A DNA stretch of 64,000 nt from CAWFKW01 sp963816535 (GTDB lineage: Bacteria; Bacteroidota; Ignavibacteria; Tepidaquicellales; OLB5): the NCBI GenBank assembly GCA_963816535.1, contig CAWFKW010000003.1, forward strand, positions 1,054,001-1,118,000, given 5' to 3'. Shown one piece after another: positions 24,924-32,483 of this stretch. Made by a program: the position numbers and the translations under genes. Position 1 is the stretch's first letter. Each line of letters begins with the position of its first letter. A model generated the notes under the pieces. The model saw only the letters and a program-made list of their open reading frames with translations. It had not been told where the DNA came from and made no database searches.

Positions 24924-25850
24924 TTGAGATATGTAATTGGTATAGACTGCGGCGCCACCAAAAGCGAAGCCATTATTATGCCCGCAGTTCCGGGCGCGCT
25001 TCCCGAACTCTCGGGTTGGGGCGCTGTCCGTTTGCCCGCGGTGAATTTTAACCTGCTCGGATTTGAGGCTACAAAGAAACGCCTTGTAGAAATAATAAAA
25101 AGATCATCGGCGAAAGTTAAGCCAAAAGATATAAACTGCGTGTGCATCGGAGTTTCAGGCGCGGGATTTGAGAAGGACAGGAAAGAGCTTGAAGCCGCGG
25201 TATCAAAAGAATTAAAATACAGAAATCTGAAGATATATCCCGATACAGAGATAGCCTTCGCGTCTATCTTTGAGCCGCGCCAAAAGAACTGCGGGATTTT
25301 AATAGCGGGCACGGGTTCGATATTATTCTACAGAGATTCAAATAGTAAGATGAATAAGATCGGGGGCTGGGGACGGCTCTTCGGCGATGAAGGCGGCGGC
25401 TACTGGATAGCCCGCGAAGCGCTGGCAAAAGTTACGCAATGTTATGACGGCAGAATTAAACACACTTCGCTCCTGAAGGTATTGAAAAAAGAATACGGTT
25501 TTTCTCATGAAAGTATTGTGAGAGAAATTTATCACAACAATTTTGAAATTTCCAAAATTACTAAACACGTTTTCGAAGAAGCCGGAAAGGGCGATAGAGT
25601 TTCCGGAGTTATAATTAAGAGCGCCGCTGAAAATTTATTAAACCATTTTGGCCCGCTCGGCAGGAAGAAAAGGTTTAAGATAGCTTTGTGCGGCTCGTTA
25701 TTTTCTGAAGAGAAGTTATTGGAAAAGTATTTGAGGAAAATGTCAAAATTAACTTTCCCTAACATCGAATTTGCAAAGCCGGAAAGAACGCCGGTATGGG
25801 GCGCGGTTAGATTAGCGATGTCATTCCCCCGAACGCGCTTGCCCGCCTAA
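24924..25850 (+). CDS. BadF/BadG-family ATPase, N-acetylglucosamine kinase-like
   Basis: Sugar-kinase-type ATPase of the ASKHA fold (308 residues), the family that includes eukaryotic-like N-acetylglucosamine kinases. Motifs are the phosphate-1 loop IGIDCGATKSEAII (5-18), VCIGVSGAGFEKD (connect region, about 73), GILIAGTGSILF (phosphate-2, about 121) and GGWGRLFGDEGGGYWI (about 142), then the adenosine block FKIALCGSLFSE. The start is TTG (24924) with AAGG upstream. The last residues, SFPRTRLPA, and the stop come from an ATTCCCCC-type repeat and are not family sequence, so the 3' end seems to have been altered by repeat insertion. Probably involved in cell-wall amino-sugar recycling. Confidence 0.88.
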   Translation: MRYVIGIDCGATKSEAIIMPAVPGALPELSGWGAVRLPAVNFNLLGFEATKKRLVEIIKRSSAKVKPKDINCVCIGVSGAGFEKDRKELEAAVSKELKYRNLKIYPDTEIAFASIFEPRQKNCGILIAGTGSILFYRDSNSKMNKIGGWGRLFGDEGGGYWIAREALAKVTQCYDGRIKHTSLLKVLKKEYGFSHESIVREIYHNNFEISKITKHVFEEAGKGDRVSGVIIKSAAENLLNHFGPLGRKKRFKIALCGSLFSEEKLLEKYLRKMSKLTFPNIEFAKPERTPVWGAVRLAMSFPRTRLPA

Positions 25851-26270
25851 TGAGGGGGAATCCAGATAACTGTTTGTCATTCCAGATGAAGCGGGAATCC
25901 AGAATGTGGCTAATAGTAATTCAATGGACGTATGATAAGATTTCTCAGCGGGCCTCCGCTGTAACTTTTTACAAGATAATTTTTTAGATCCCCGCATGCG
26001 CGGGGATGACAGAATAATACCCTCCCCTTCGGGGAGGGCAGGGTGGGGTTTCAAAACCCAGATTCCTCCCGGTTTAATCGGGACGGGGATGATTCCGCAA
26101 AGCGGGATCCCCGTTTTCACGAGGACAAGTTTCGCCATGAACAGGTTTATGGCTCAACAAGAAAAAGTGTTATAGCCCCGACCTTTACGTCGGGGATTAG
26201 AAATTCCAAATACTGTCCGGGCCTTGGCCCAAAACATATATTAATGAGATCCCCGCATGCGCGGGGACTT
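25829..26270. repeat. Repeat-filled region between BadF kinase gene and guaA
   Basis: About 430 bases without a gene of their own, built from at least six palindromic elements: CATTCCCCC...GGGGGAATCC (about 25829-25864, overlapping the end of the kinase gene), CATTCC...GGGAATCC (about 25879-25901), ATCCCCGC-ATGC-GCGGGGAT (25988-26007), CCCTCCCC-TTC-GGGGAGGG (about 26021-26039), CCCCGAC/GTCGGGG (26176-26195), and ATCCCCGC-ATGC-GCGGGGA (26249-26267) ending 13 bases before the guaA start. An open frame running through it into guaA is a by-product of the repeats. Confidence 0.82.
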
Positions 26271-26279
26271 CGGTTCGGG

Positions 26280-27815
26280 ATGAAAGCAGATAAGATAATA
26301 ATAATCGATTTTGGTTCGCAGTACACCAAGCTGATTGCGAGGAAGGTGAGAGAATGCCATGTTTACTCGGAAGTCGTATCCAGCTTAAGCGACTTGGCTA
26401 AGATAGTGAAAGATGACTCGCTCAAAGGGATAATCCTCTCCGGCAGCCCTGACAGCGTTTATTTAAAGAGCTCGTCGGCCTCCGCGAAGCAGATACTGGA
26501 TTTAGATCTGCCGATACTTGGTATTTGCTACGGACTGCATTTCCTCTCGCATCACTTCAAAGGGAAAGTCAAAGGCGGCAAAACGCGGGAGTACGGCAAA
26601 ACCAATATACGATTCACGGCAATGTCGCCGATATTCAGGAACCTTCCGCCGAAGCTCAGCGTCTGGATGAGCCACGGGGATTATATAGACAAGCTCCCCC
26701 GGGAATTCAAAGTCACATCGCGAAGCGAGAACGGATTGATAAGCAGCTTTGAATCTAAGAGGAGCGGCATTTACGCGGTTCAGTTCCATCCGGAAGTAAA
26801 CCATACCGAGTGTGGTTCGAAAATTCTGAAGAACTTTCTGTTCAATGTCTGCAATATCCGCAGCAAATGGCAGATGGGTTCATTCATAGACGAGAAGGTT
26901 GCGGAAATAAGGGCGAAAGTCGGAAATCAAAGAGTTTTATGCGCGTTAAGCGGCGGAGTTGATTCGGCTGTGGCGGCATACCTGGTTCACAAGGCTATCG
27001 GGAAGAACCTTATCTGTTACCATATAGATAACGGGCTGATGCGAAAAGACGAGAGCAGGGATATTATCAACTATTTTTCAAGCAGGCTAAACCTGAAATA
27101 TATTGACGCTACTGGAATTTTTCTGAAACGGCTGGACGGAGTTATTGAGCCTGAACGGAAACGAAAGATAATCGGCAAGACATTTATTGACGTATTCCAG
27201 AAATATGCAAAAAGCATTGGGAATGTAAAATTCCTTGTGCAGGGAACGCTGTATCCTGATGTAATAGAGTCGTCTTCGTTTCACGGGCCATCGGTCACAA
27301 TAAAAACGCATCATAACGTCGGCGGATTGCCAAAGTCTCTTCATATGAAGCTTATAGAGCCGTTTCGGGAATTGTTCAAGGACGAAGTGCGCGAAATAGG
27401 GAAAATCCTGAACGTTCCGGCGCAAATCCTCGAAAGGCACCCGTTCCCCGGTCCCGGACTGGCTGTAAGAATATTGGGGGCTATAACCAAAGATAAACTT
27501 GAACTATTGAGAGAAGCAGATTATATTTACATTGAATCACTCAAAAAACATAAGCTGTATAACAGGATATGGCAGGCGTTCAGCGTTCTGCTGCCGGTAT
27601 CGACCGTGGGCGTTATGGGAGACAGCCGCACTTACGAGCGCGTTATTGCGCTCAGGGCCGTTGGGAGCGTGGACGGCATGACGGCAAACTGGTTCCATAT
27701 GCCGCATAACGTTCTTGAGGAGATCTCAACTAGAATTACCAACAAAGTAAAAGGAATTAACAGAGTTGTTTACGATATAAGCAATAAACCGCCTTCAACA
27801 ATAGAATGGGAATGA
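26280..27815 (+). CDS. guaA: GMP synthase (glutamine-hydrolysing)
   Basis: Converts XMP, glutamine and ATP to GMP. I place the start at the ATG at 26280 (MKADKIIIIDFGSQYTKLIA), which matches the family N-terminus; the upstream open frame is repeat DNA. The class I glutamine amidotransferase domain has Cys83 (GICYGLHFLS) and His170/Glu172 (FHPEV). The ATP pyrophosphatase domain carries SGGVDS (224-229), and the C-terminal dimerisation domain ends ISNKPPSTIEWE. 511 residues, normal length. No clear Shine-Dalgarno: the start follows a GCGGGGA repeat arm by 13 bases. It overlaps the next gene by ATGA. Confidence 0.96.
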   Translation: MKADKIIIIDFGSQYTKLIARKVRECHVYSEVVSSLSDLAKIVKDDSLKGIILSGSPDSVYLKSSSASAKQILDLDLPILGICYGLHFLSHHFKGKVKGGKTREYGKTNIRFTAMSPIFRNLPPKLSVWMSHGDYIDKLPREFKVTSRSENGLISSFESKRSGIYAVQFHPEVNHTECGSKILKNFLFNVCNIRSKWQMGSFIDEKVAEIRAKVGNQRVLCALSGGVDSAVAAYLVHKAIGKNLICYHIDNGLMRKDESRDIINYFSSRLNLKYIDATGIFLKRLDGVIEPERKRKIIGKTFIDVFQKYAKSIGNVKFLVQGTLYPDVIESSSFHGPSVTIKTHHNVGGLPKSLHMKLIEPFRELFKDEVREIGKILNVPAQILERHPFPGPGLAVRILGAITKDKLELLREADYIYIESLKKHKLYNRIWQAFSVLLPVSTVGVMGDSRTYERVIALRAVGSVDGMTANWFHMPHNVLEEISTRITNKVKGINRVVYDISNKPPSTIEWE

Positions 27816-29200
27816 AAGATAATTACAAACTACTGATTTTTAATTACAGATTTGTATTTAACCTTACATTATTATTCTTCACTTTATTTATCTCCGGAAA
27901 GACCTGCCTTCGGGCGCAAACAACAACCATAGGCGTGGCGCTTCCGCTGTTTGAGGATTCCGACGACCCTTCAAAACAGGAGTTGGGCTCTGAAATCCTT
28001 GACGGTATCCGCTTCGCAACAGCTAATTTTGATAAGTCAAATGCGTACCAGGTTAAGCTTAACGTACAGGATACCAAACGCGACCCGGCGCTTTGCACTT
28101 CTATCATAAAGGACTTTGGCGACGACAGCTCCGTTAGCTGCGTTATCGGACCGGTATTCAGCAGCGAGCTTGCGCAGGTCTCCGATCTTGGCGAGCTGTA
28201 CGAGATGCCGATAGTTTCGCCGACCGCCACAGGCGACGACCTTGCCGAAAGCCATGACTATATTTTCCAGCTTAATCCCTCGTACGAAGTGAGAGGCAAG
28301 CTTATGGCAGACTACCTCTATAAACAGCAGAACAAGAAGAATATAGTGGTTATTTCTGAGGAATCGTACGGCGTGAATTTTTCAAAGCCGTTTGAAGAAG
28401 AGATAAAAAAACTGGGCGGGAAGATACTGCTATCGGATACCTACGGAAAATCTGACCAGAACATAACCCCGATAGTAAATGATATCCTGAAAATTATAAA
28501 GGATAACGACCTTTTCCTCAACGTATCGAACATGAACCTTGTACAAAGGGAAAAGCTTGAAAAGGCAGGTTTAAGATATTCCCTGCTTGATTCGCTTACT
28601 TCTTTAAAAATTGACGCGAGCATTTATTACCTCTTCGGCAAGAATGCCAAAAAGATAGTAGATACTATGAATCTGAAACCGGGAAAGCTCTCAAGCGACA
28701 GCGCAAAATTCCTGCAGGGTTATATAGACGCTATCTATATACCTATTTCCAATCCCGCTGAAATCAGTTTTGTGGTGCCGCAGCTTTTTTCGAACAACCT
28801 CACATTTTATCTGGCCGGCACCGGCGACTGGAACAACGAAAAATACCTGGACGAGAATAAAGCGTACTTAAAGAACCTGTATTTTGAATCGGAATATTAC
28901 CTTGATGAGAATGCCGATAATCTCATCGACCTCAAATCAAAACTGAAGAAAACAAAATTTAAACTCTCGAAAAATTTCCTGTTCGGCTATGACGCCGCTT
29001 CGCTGATGCTTGATATAATTGGCAAGGGTTCAAAGACAAGACAGCAGATAACCGACGCGCTGAATTCCACCAAAGAATTCTTAGCGATAAAATCCAAAAT
29101 GTCGCTTGATTACCATGGGATTAATTCGGAGCTGAATATACTGGCATACGATAACGGCATAAAACGCGTAGATAGTTATAAGCTGAAAAAGGGGCCCTGA
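27812..29200 (+). CDS. Periplasmic ligand-binding protein (Peripla_BP_6-like)
   Basis: Type I periplasmic-binding-protein fold resembling branched-chain amino-acid receptors, with a signal peptide (hydrophobic 12-30, ending LRAQ). The core begins TTIGVALPLFEDSDDPSKQE and contains VIGPVFSSELAQVSDLGELY, MPIVSPTATGDDLAESHDYI, IVVISEESYGVNFSKPFEEE and YDAASLMLDIIGKG. No permease or ATPase genes follow, so it may be a sensor or a scaffold and not part of an ABC importer; such proteins occur in Ignavibacteria next to LysM genes. The start uses an ATGA overlap with guaA (an ATG six bases earlier is possible). The stop overlaps the LysM gene start by ATGA, so the three are coupled. Confidence 0.8.
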   Translation: MKDNYKLLIFNYRFVFNLTLLFFTLFISGKTCLRAQTTTIGVALPLFEDSDDPSKQELGSEILDGIRFATANFDKSNAYQVKLNVQDTKRDPALCTSIIKDFGDDSSVSCVIGPVFSSELAQVSDLGELYEMPIVSPTATGDDLAESHDYIFQLNPSYEVRGKLMADYLYKQQNKKNIVVISEESYGVNFSKPFEEEIKKLGGKILLSDTYGKSDQNITPIVNDILKIIKDNDLFLNVSNMNLVQREKLEKAGLRYSLLDSLTSLKIDASIYYLFGKNAKKIVDTMNLKPGKLSSDSAKFLQGYIDAIYIPISNPAEISFVVPQLFSNNLTFYLAGTGDWNNEKYLDENKAYLKNLYFESEYYLDENADNLIDLKSKLKKTKFKLSKNFLFGYDAASLMLDIIGKGSKTRQQITDALNSTKEFLAIKSKMSLDYHGINSELNILAYDNGIKRVDSYKLKKGP

Positions 29201-29907
29201 TGAAAACTTGCACAACAATACTAACGGTCTTTTTCATGCTGTTCATTTCACGCGCTGCATTTTCGCAGGGTGATGACAGCAATGAAGTAAACGTCAGCAA
29301 CAAACAATGGCACCTTAAACGCGACCAGTACGCCGTATCGGCTATCACGCTTTTATCCCGTCTTGAAACTCTGAACGCTGAAATAGACAGCCTGAAACAA
29401 CTGAACGATTCCTCTGCGGCTACTATTGCCGGATGCGAAGAGGCATTGTACGCGCTGGTAGGCGCCACGCGGCAGGAAGTGGCTGATTTCCGGATAATAT
29501 TTGACAGGACTGAAAAGTACCTGACGAGAAAGTCATTTGCGCCTTCGGACGTTGAGAAAACTTCTTACTCCGAAATTACAAATTCAAAAATCAGATGCCT
29601 TCCTGAATTCGCCGAAAGATATGAAGCGCTAAAAACGATGATAGATAATTTCAGCGTGGCGCCGGTAAAAGAAATCCCTGAAAATAAATATGTCGTCGCC
29701 GAAGGAGATAACCTGTGGAGCATAGCGGCGAAGAAATACGGGAATCCATATATGTGGAGATTGATATGGCAGGCGAACAAACTGGAGATGAAAAACGAAG
29801 GAGTGTTTTCAGAAAAATATTATGATGAAATAATGAAACCGAATTTAATTTTTCCCGGACAGGTATTGATAATTCCTCCGCTCAGCAATTCCGATAAAAA
29901 TAAGTAG
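29200..29907 (+). CDS. Exported coiled-coil LysM protein (paralogue 1)
   Basis: Signal peptide (1-23, ending AFSQ), a short coiled coil (about 45-76), an unnamed helical domain (79-150), and a C-terminal LysM peptidoglycan-binding domain (about 163-230: YVVAEGDNLWSIAAKKYGNP and then PGQVLIIPP). The unnamed domain carries CEEALYALVG, VADFR, and RCLPEFAERY, with Cys79 and Cys133 exactly 54 residues apart. The same domain with the same spacing is present in the LysM protein at 30402. The product is probably periplasmic and bound to the cell wall. Start codon coupled to the binding-protein gene by ATGA. Confidence 0.82.
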   Translation: MKTCTTILTVFFMLFISRAAFSQGDDSNEVNVSNKQWHLKRDQYAVSAITLLSRLETLNAEIDSLKQLNDSSAATIAGCEEALYALVGATRQEVADFRIIFDRTEKYLTRKSFAPSDVEKTSYSEITNSKIRCLPEFAERYEALKTMIDNFSVAPVKEIPENKYVVAEGDNLWSIAAKKYGNPYMWRLIWQANKLEMKNEGVFSEKYYDEIMKPNLIFPGQVLIIPPLSNSDKNK

Positions 29908-30022
29908 AATTCATAGAAAATAGTGTATTCTTTTCTGTACAGTTTTCTATACACATGTCTCCAAAACACCAATTACTAACCAAAACCTCACAATCTCACT
30001 GTATATTTTTTTAGAAATAATG

Positions 30023-30053
30023 TTGACAATCGCAAATTACTTGTATATATTTG
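30023..30053 (+). promoter_or_regulatory. Promoter for lipoprotein/LysM pair
   Basis: TTGACA (30023-30028), 17 bases, TATATT (30046-30051). The same bases also fit the Bacteroidota form, TTG followed by TATATTTG (30046-30053). It lies about 60 bases before the lipoprotein start, in an AT-rich 207-base gap with no gene. It is the strongest promoter-like sequence I see in the window. Confidence 0.7.
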
Positions 30054-30114
30054 TAGTACGTTAATTAACCATATTTCATAACGCCAAAATACTCATCATA
30101 GGAGGTATTATTTA

Positions 30115-30399
30115 ATGGCAAAATTCAAGAACATGCTTTTTGTTCTTCTGATAGCTGCGATGTTCGGCGGATCAACAATGTTAGTTGGTTGCGGCGGCGG
30201 CGTAGACGAAGAACAGATGGCTGCGTTAAACAACTTGAAAGCTGAAGTCGAGAGCCTTCAGGGTCAGGTTAAAGCAAAAGAAGACGAGAAAGCTTCTTTG
30301 CAGAAACAAATTTCAGACAAAGATGCCAAGTTAAAAAAATGTAACGATGACATGGCAAAGACGAAAAGCTGCTTAGACAGCTGGAAAGGAGGCAAATAA
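30115..30399 (+). CDS. Small coiled-coil lipoprotein
   Basis: 94-residue predicted lipoprotein: signal with lipobox LVGC (Cys26), then one long heptad-patterned helix (about 31-90: NNLKAEVESLQGQVKAKEDE and on), ending with Cys76 and Cys86 and the tail SWKGGK. The architecture recalls Lpp-type murein lipoproteins, which trimerise and tether membrane to wall, but there is no sequence match. The stretch LKKCNDDM resembles IEKCENDL of the next gene, so it may be a shortened relative of the LysM proteins. It has a near-perfect ribosome-binding site (TAGGAGGT) and a strong promoter upstream, pointing to high expression. Two bases separate it from the next gene. Confidence 0.8.
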   Translation: MAKFKNMLFVLLIAAMFGGSTMLVGCGGGVDEEQMAALNNLKAEVESLQGQVKAKEDEKASLQKQISDKDAKLKKCNDDMAKTKSCLDSWKGGK

Positions 30400-30401
30400 T
30401 C

Positions 30402-31334
30402 ATGAAGTTTCATAAACTAATAATCATGATGATGGCTTTCGGTCTTGTGTTCGCAAGCAAAGCCACTTTATTTGCTCAGGATGACGACGACAACAATGGC
30501 ACAGAGATGCAGGAAATGGATGAAGAAGAATGGCAGAAACAGATGGATGAGCTCAACGGTCAGAAGACACAGTTGACCCAGAAGATCGCCGACCTCGGAA
30601 AAGATATCGACGGTTTGAAGCAGACTTCAGCTCAGAAAGACAAAGACATCGAAAAATGTGAGAACGATCTTTATGCATTGGTCGGAACCACAAAGAGCGG
30701 TGTTGCTGATTTCAGAAAGAAATTCGAAGAGACCGAGAAGAAGATCAACAGCAAAACCGGCACACCGGATGATGCAAGGAAGATGTACTTCGACGAAATC
30801 TCGAATGACAAAGCAAGATGTTTACCTGAATTCCAGGACAGATATGCTTCTATGAAGAAGAAATTAGACGACTGGAATGTAAAACCGATTGAAAGCGGCT
30901 ACACAGTCGTAAAAGGCGATTGCCTCTGGAAAATCTCCAAGATGAAATACGGATCGCCGTATTACTGGCCGGCAATTTGGGATGCTAACAAGAACGGCGT
31001 TGTGAACAAAGATTCTCTGAAGAACAGAAGACACAAAATGATCACAAACCCGAACTTGATATATCCCGGACAGGTTCTGAAGATCCCTGCTTTGACAGAC
31101 GCTCAGAAAAAAGAAGCTGAAATGAAGTCAAAGAAATACAGGAAAGTAAGAAAGCACAAGATGGATATGAAGAAAGACGAGAAGAAGGACGAGAAGAAAG
31201 ATATGAAGAAAGATGAGAAAAAGGATACCAAGAAAGATGTAAAGAAAGACGAAAAGAAGGACACTAAGAAAGATACCAAGAAAGACGAAAAGAAAGACAC
31301 TAAGAAAGACGAAAAGAAAGACACCAAGAAATAA
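30402..31334 (+). CDS. Exported coiled-coil LysM protein with KKDE repeat tail (paralogue 2)
   Basis: 310 residues. Signal peptide (1-26, ending LFAQ), acidic stretch (27-45), coiled coil (about 45-82), the unnamed domain shared with the 29200 gene (CENDLYALVG at 86, VADFR, RCLPEFQDRY at 139; Cys86 and Cys140, 54 apart), a LysM domain (about 167-232, YTVVKGDCLWKISKMKYGSP), and a basic/acidic tail. The tail is 13 tetrapeptides KKD[ETMV] plus a final KK (residues 257-310). Likely a periplasmic protein held by peptidoglycan, with a tail able to reach polyanions or another protein. It follows the lipoprotein gene by two bases and ends in a double terminator. Confidence 0.85.
   Translation: MKFHKLIIMMMAFGLVFASKATLFAQDDDDNNGTEMQEMDEEEWQKQMDELNGQKTQLTQKIADLGKDIDGLKQTSAQKDKDIEKCENDLYALVGTTKSGVADFRKKFEETEKKINSKTGTPDDARKMYFDEISNDKARCLPEFQDRYASMKKKLDDWNVKPIESGYTVVKGDCLWKISKMKYGSPYYWPAIWDANKNGVVNKDSLKNRRHKMITNPNLIYPGQVLKIPALTDAQKKEAEMKSKKYRKVRKHKMDMKKDEKKDEKKDMKKDEKKDTKKDVKKDEKKDTKKDTKKDEKKDTKKDEKKDTKK
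31170..31331 (+). repeat. 12-base coding tandem repeat (KKDx x13)
   Basis: Thirteen 12-base units of the type AAGAAAGACGAG encode KKDE, KKDT, KKDM or KKDV, followed by a last KK before the stop. Third-base differences between units show that it is not a recent perfect expansion. Length variation between strains would be expected. Confidence 0.9.
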
Positions 31335-31348
31335 CCGGGCTTTCTTAG

Positions 31349-31407
31349 AAATTGTTAATTCTTAACAATTTTACACGCCCTTGCGCTTCCGGCGCAAGGG
31401 CGTTTTT
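31349..31407 (+). terminator. Double rho-independent terminator after LysM gene
   Basis: Two hairpins in a row. AAATTGTTAA-TTC-TTAACAATTT (31349-31371) is followed by a stronger one: CGCCCTTGCGC (31376-31386) pairs with GCGCAAGGGCG (31392-31402) and ends in TTTTT. Fits termination of a strongly expressed operon. Confidence 0.93.
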
Positions 31408-31445
31408 AATTAAACCAATTCATTATATATTAATTTAAAAAACCA

Positions 31446-32483
31446 TTGGCGGCAGAAGAAAGATACCTGGTTCTTGAAGGCATTGACCTTATGAACTTCG
31501 CGGGTATCAACGATAAGAACATCGACAGGATAAGGGAACATTTTAAATCAAATGTAACGCTTAGGGGCGAACGGCTCTCGTTGAAAGGCGAATTTGAAGA
31601 GCTTAACCGGCTGGAGACTATTTTTAAAGAATTGATACATCTCCAGAAAAGACAGGGCAAGATCACCGAAAGCGACGTTAACCTTATAATTGAACTGGTC
31701 ACAGGCTCTCAGGAGCTGCAGCAGGAAAAGAAGCTCGGCGTAAAAGCTGAAGAGCTTGACGATATTATTCTTGTAGATAAGAACGATTTCGTGAAGCCGA
31801 AAACGCTGGGGCAGCGCGAGCTGTATCTTAAGACTCAGTCAAACGAAATAGTCTTTGCAATAGGCCCGGCCGGAACCGGTAAAACTTACTTATCGGTCGC
31901 AATCGGGCTTGCGGCGCTTAAAGCCAAGAGAGTTAACCGGATAATACTTTCCCGTCCTGCGGTTGAAGCGGGCGAAAGCCTGGGATTCCTGCCCGGCGAC
32001 CTCTCCGAAAAAGTTAATCCGTACCTAAAGCCCCTCTACGACGCCCTTGAAGACATGGTTCCGATGGAAAGGCTGAAATATTATTTCGAGCGGAATATTA
32101 TAGAGATAATCCCGCTGGCCTATATGCGCGGGCGCACGCTCAACAACGCATTTATGATACTTGATGAGGCGCAGAACTCCACTGCGCTGCAAATGAAAAT
32201 GTTTTTAACGAGGCTTGGGATAAACTCGCGCGCCATAATAACCGGCGATATTACGCAGATAGATCTTCCTTCAAAACAGGCATCGGGGTTGGTGCAGATA
32301 CAGAGCATATTGCAGGGCGTGGACGGTATAGGATTTGCTTATCTCGAAAAAAAAGATGTTGTAAGGCACAAGCTGGTTAAAGATATTATTAACGCTTATG
32401 AAAATTACTCTAACGGGAAAGATAAGAAAGAATCACCAGAAGATAAACTTAACGGCAATGATAAGAATGAAAACGGCAAATAG
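31446..32483 (+). CDS. phoH: PhoH-family ATPase
   Basis: Cytoplasmic P-loop protein of the PhoH/PhoL family, linked in bacteria to RNA metabolism and stress. The 345 residues begin at TTG (31446), needed to keep the conserved VLEGIDLMNFAGINDKNI region. Walker A is GPAGTGKT (140-147); later blocks SRPAVEAGESLGFLPGDLSE and MILDEAQNST (Walker B) and ITGDITQIDLP are all present. The C-terminus is charged and overlaps the 3' end of the convergent TauE gene by 51 bases. The double terminator upstream shows it is transcribed separately from the LysM genes. Confidence 0.93.
   Translation: MAAEERYLVLEGIDLMNFAGINDKNIDRIREHFKSNVTLRGERLSLKGEFEELNRLETIFKELIHLQKRQGKITESDVNLIIELVTGSQELQQEKKLGVKAEELDDIILVDKNDFVKPKTLGQRELYLKTQSNEIVFAIGPAGTGKTYLSVAIGLAALKAKRVNRIILSRPAVEAGESLGFLPGDLSEKVNPYLKPLYDALEDMVPMERLKYYFERNIIEIIPLAYMRGRTLNNAFMILDEAQNSTALQMKMFLTRLGINSRAIITGDITQIDLPSKQASGLVQIQSILQGVDGIGFAYLEKKDVVRHKLVKDIINAYENYSNGKDKKESPEDKLNGNDKNENGK

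Noticed and set aside
26043..26279. Open frame extending GMP synthase by 79 residues upstream
   Set aside because: The extension is encoded by dispersed palindromes and does not resemble the family; the ATG at 26280 matches the known N-terminus.
31103..31327. Ser/Phe-rich open frame on the minus strand
   Set aside because: It is the mirror of the KKDx coding repeat on the plus strand and has no independent support.
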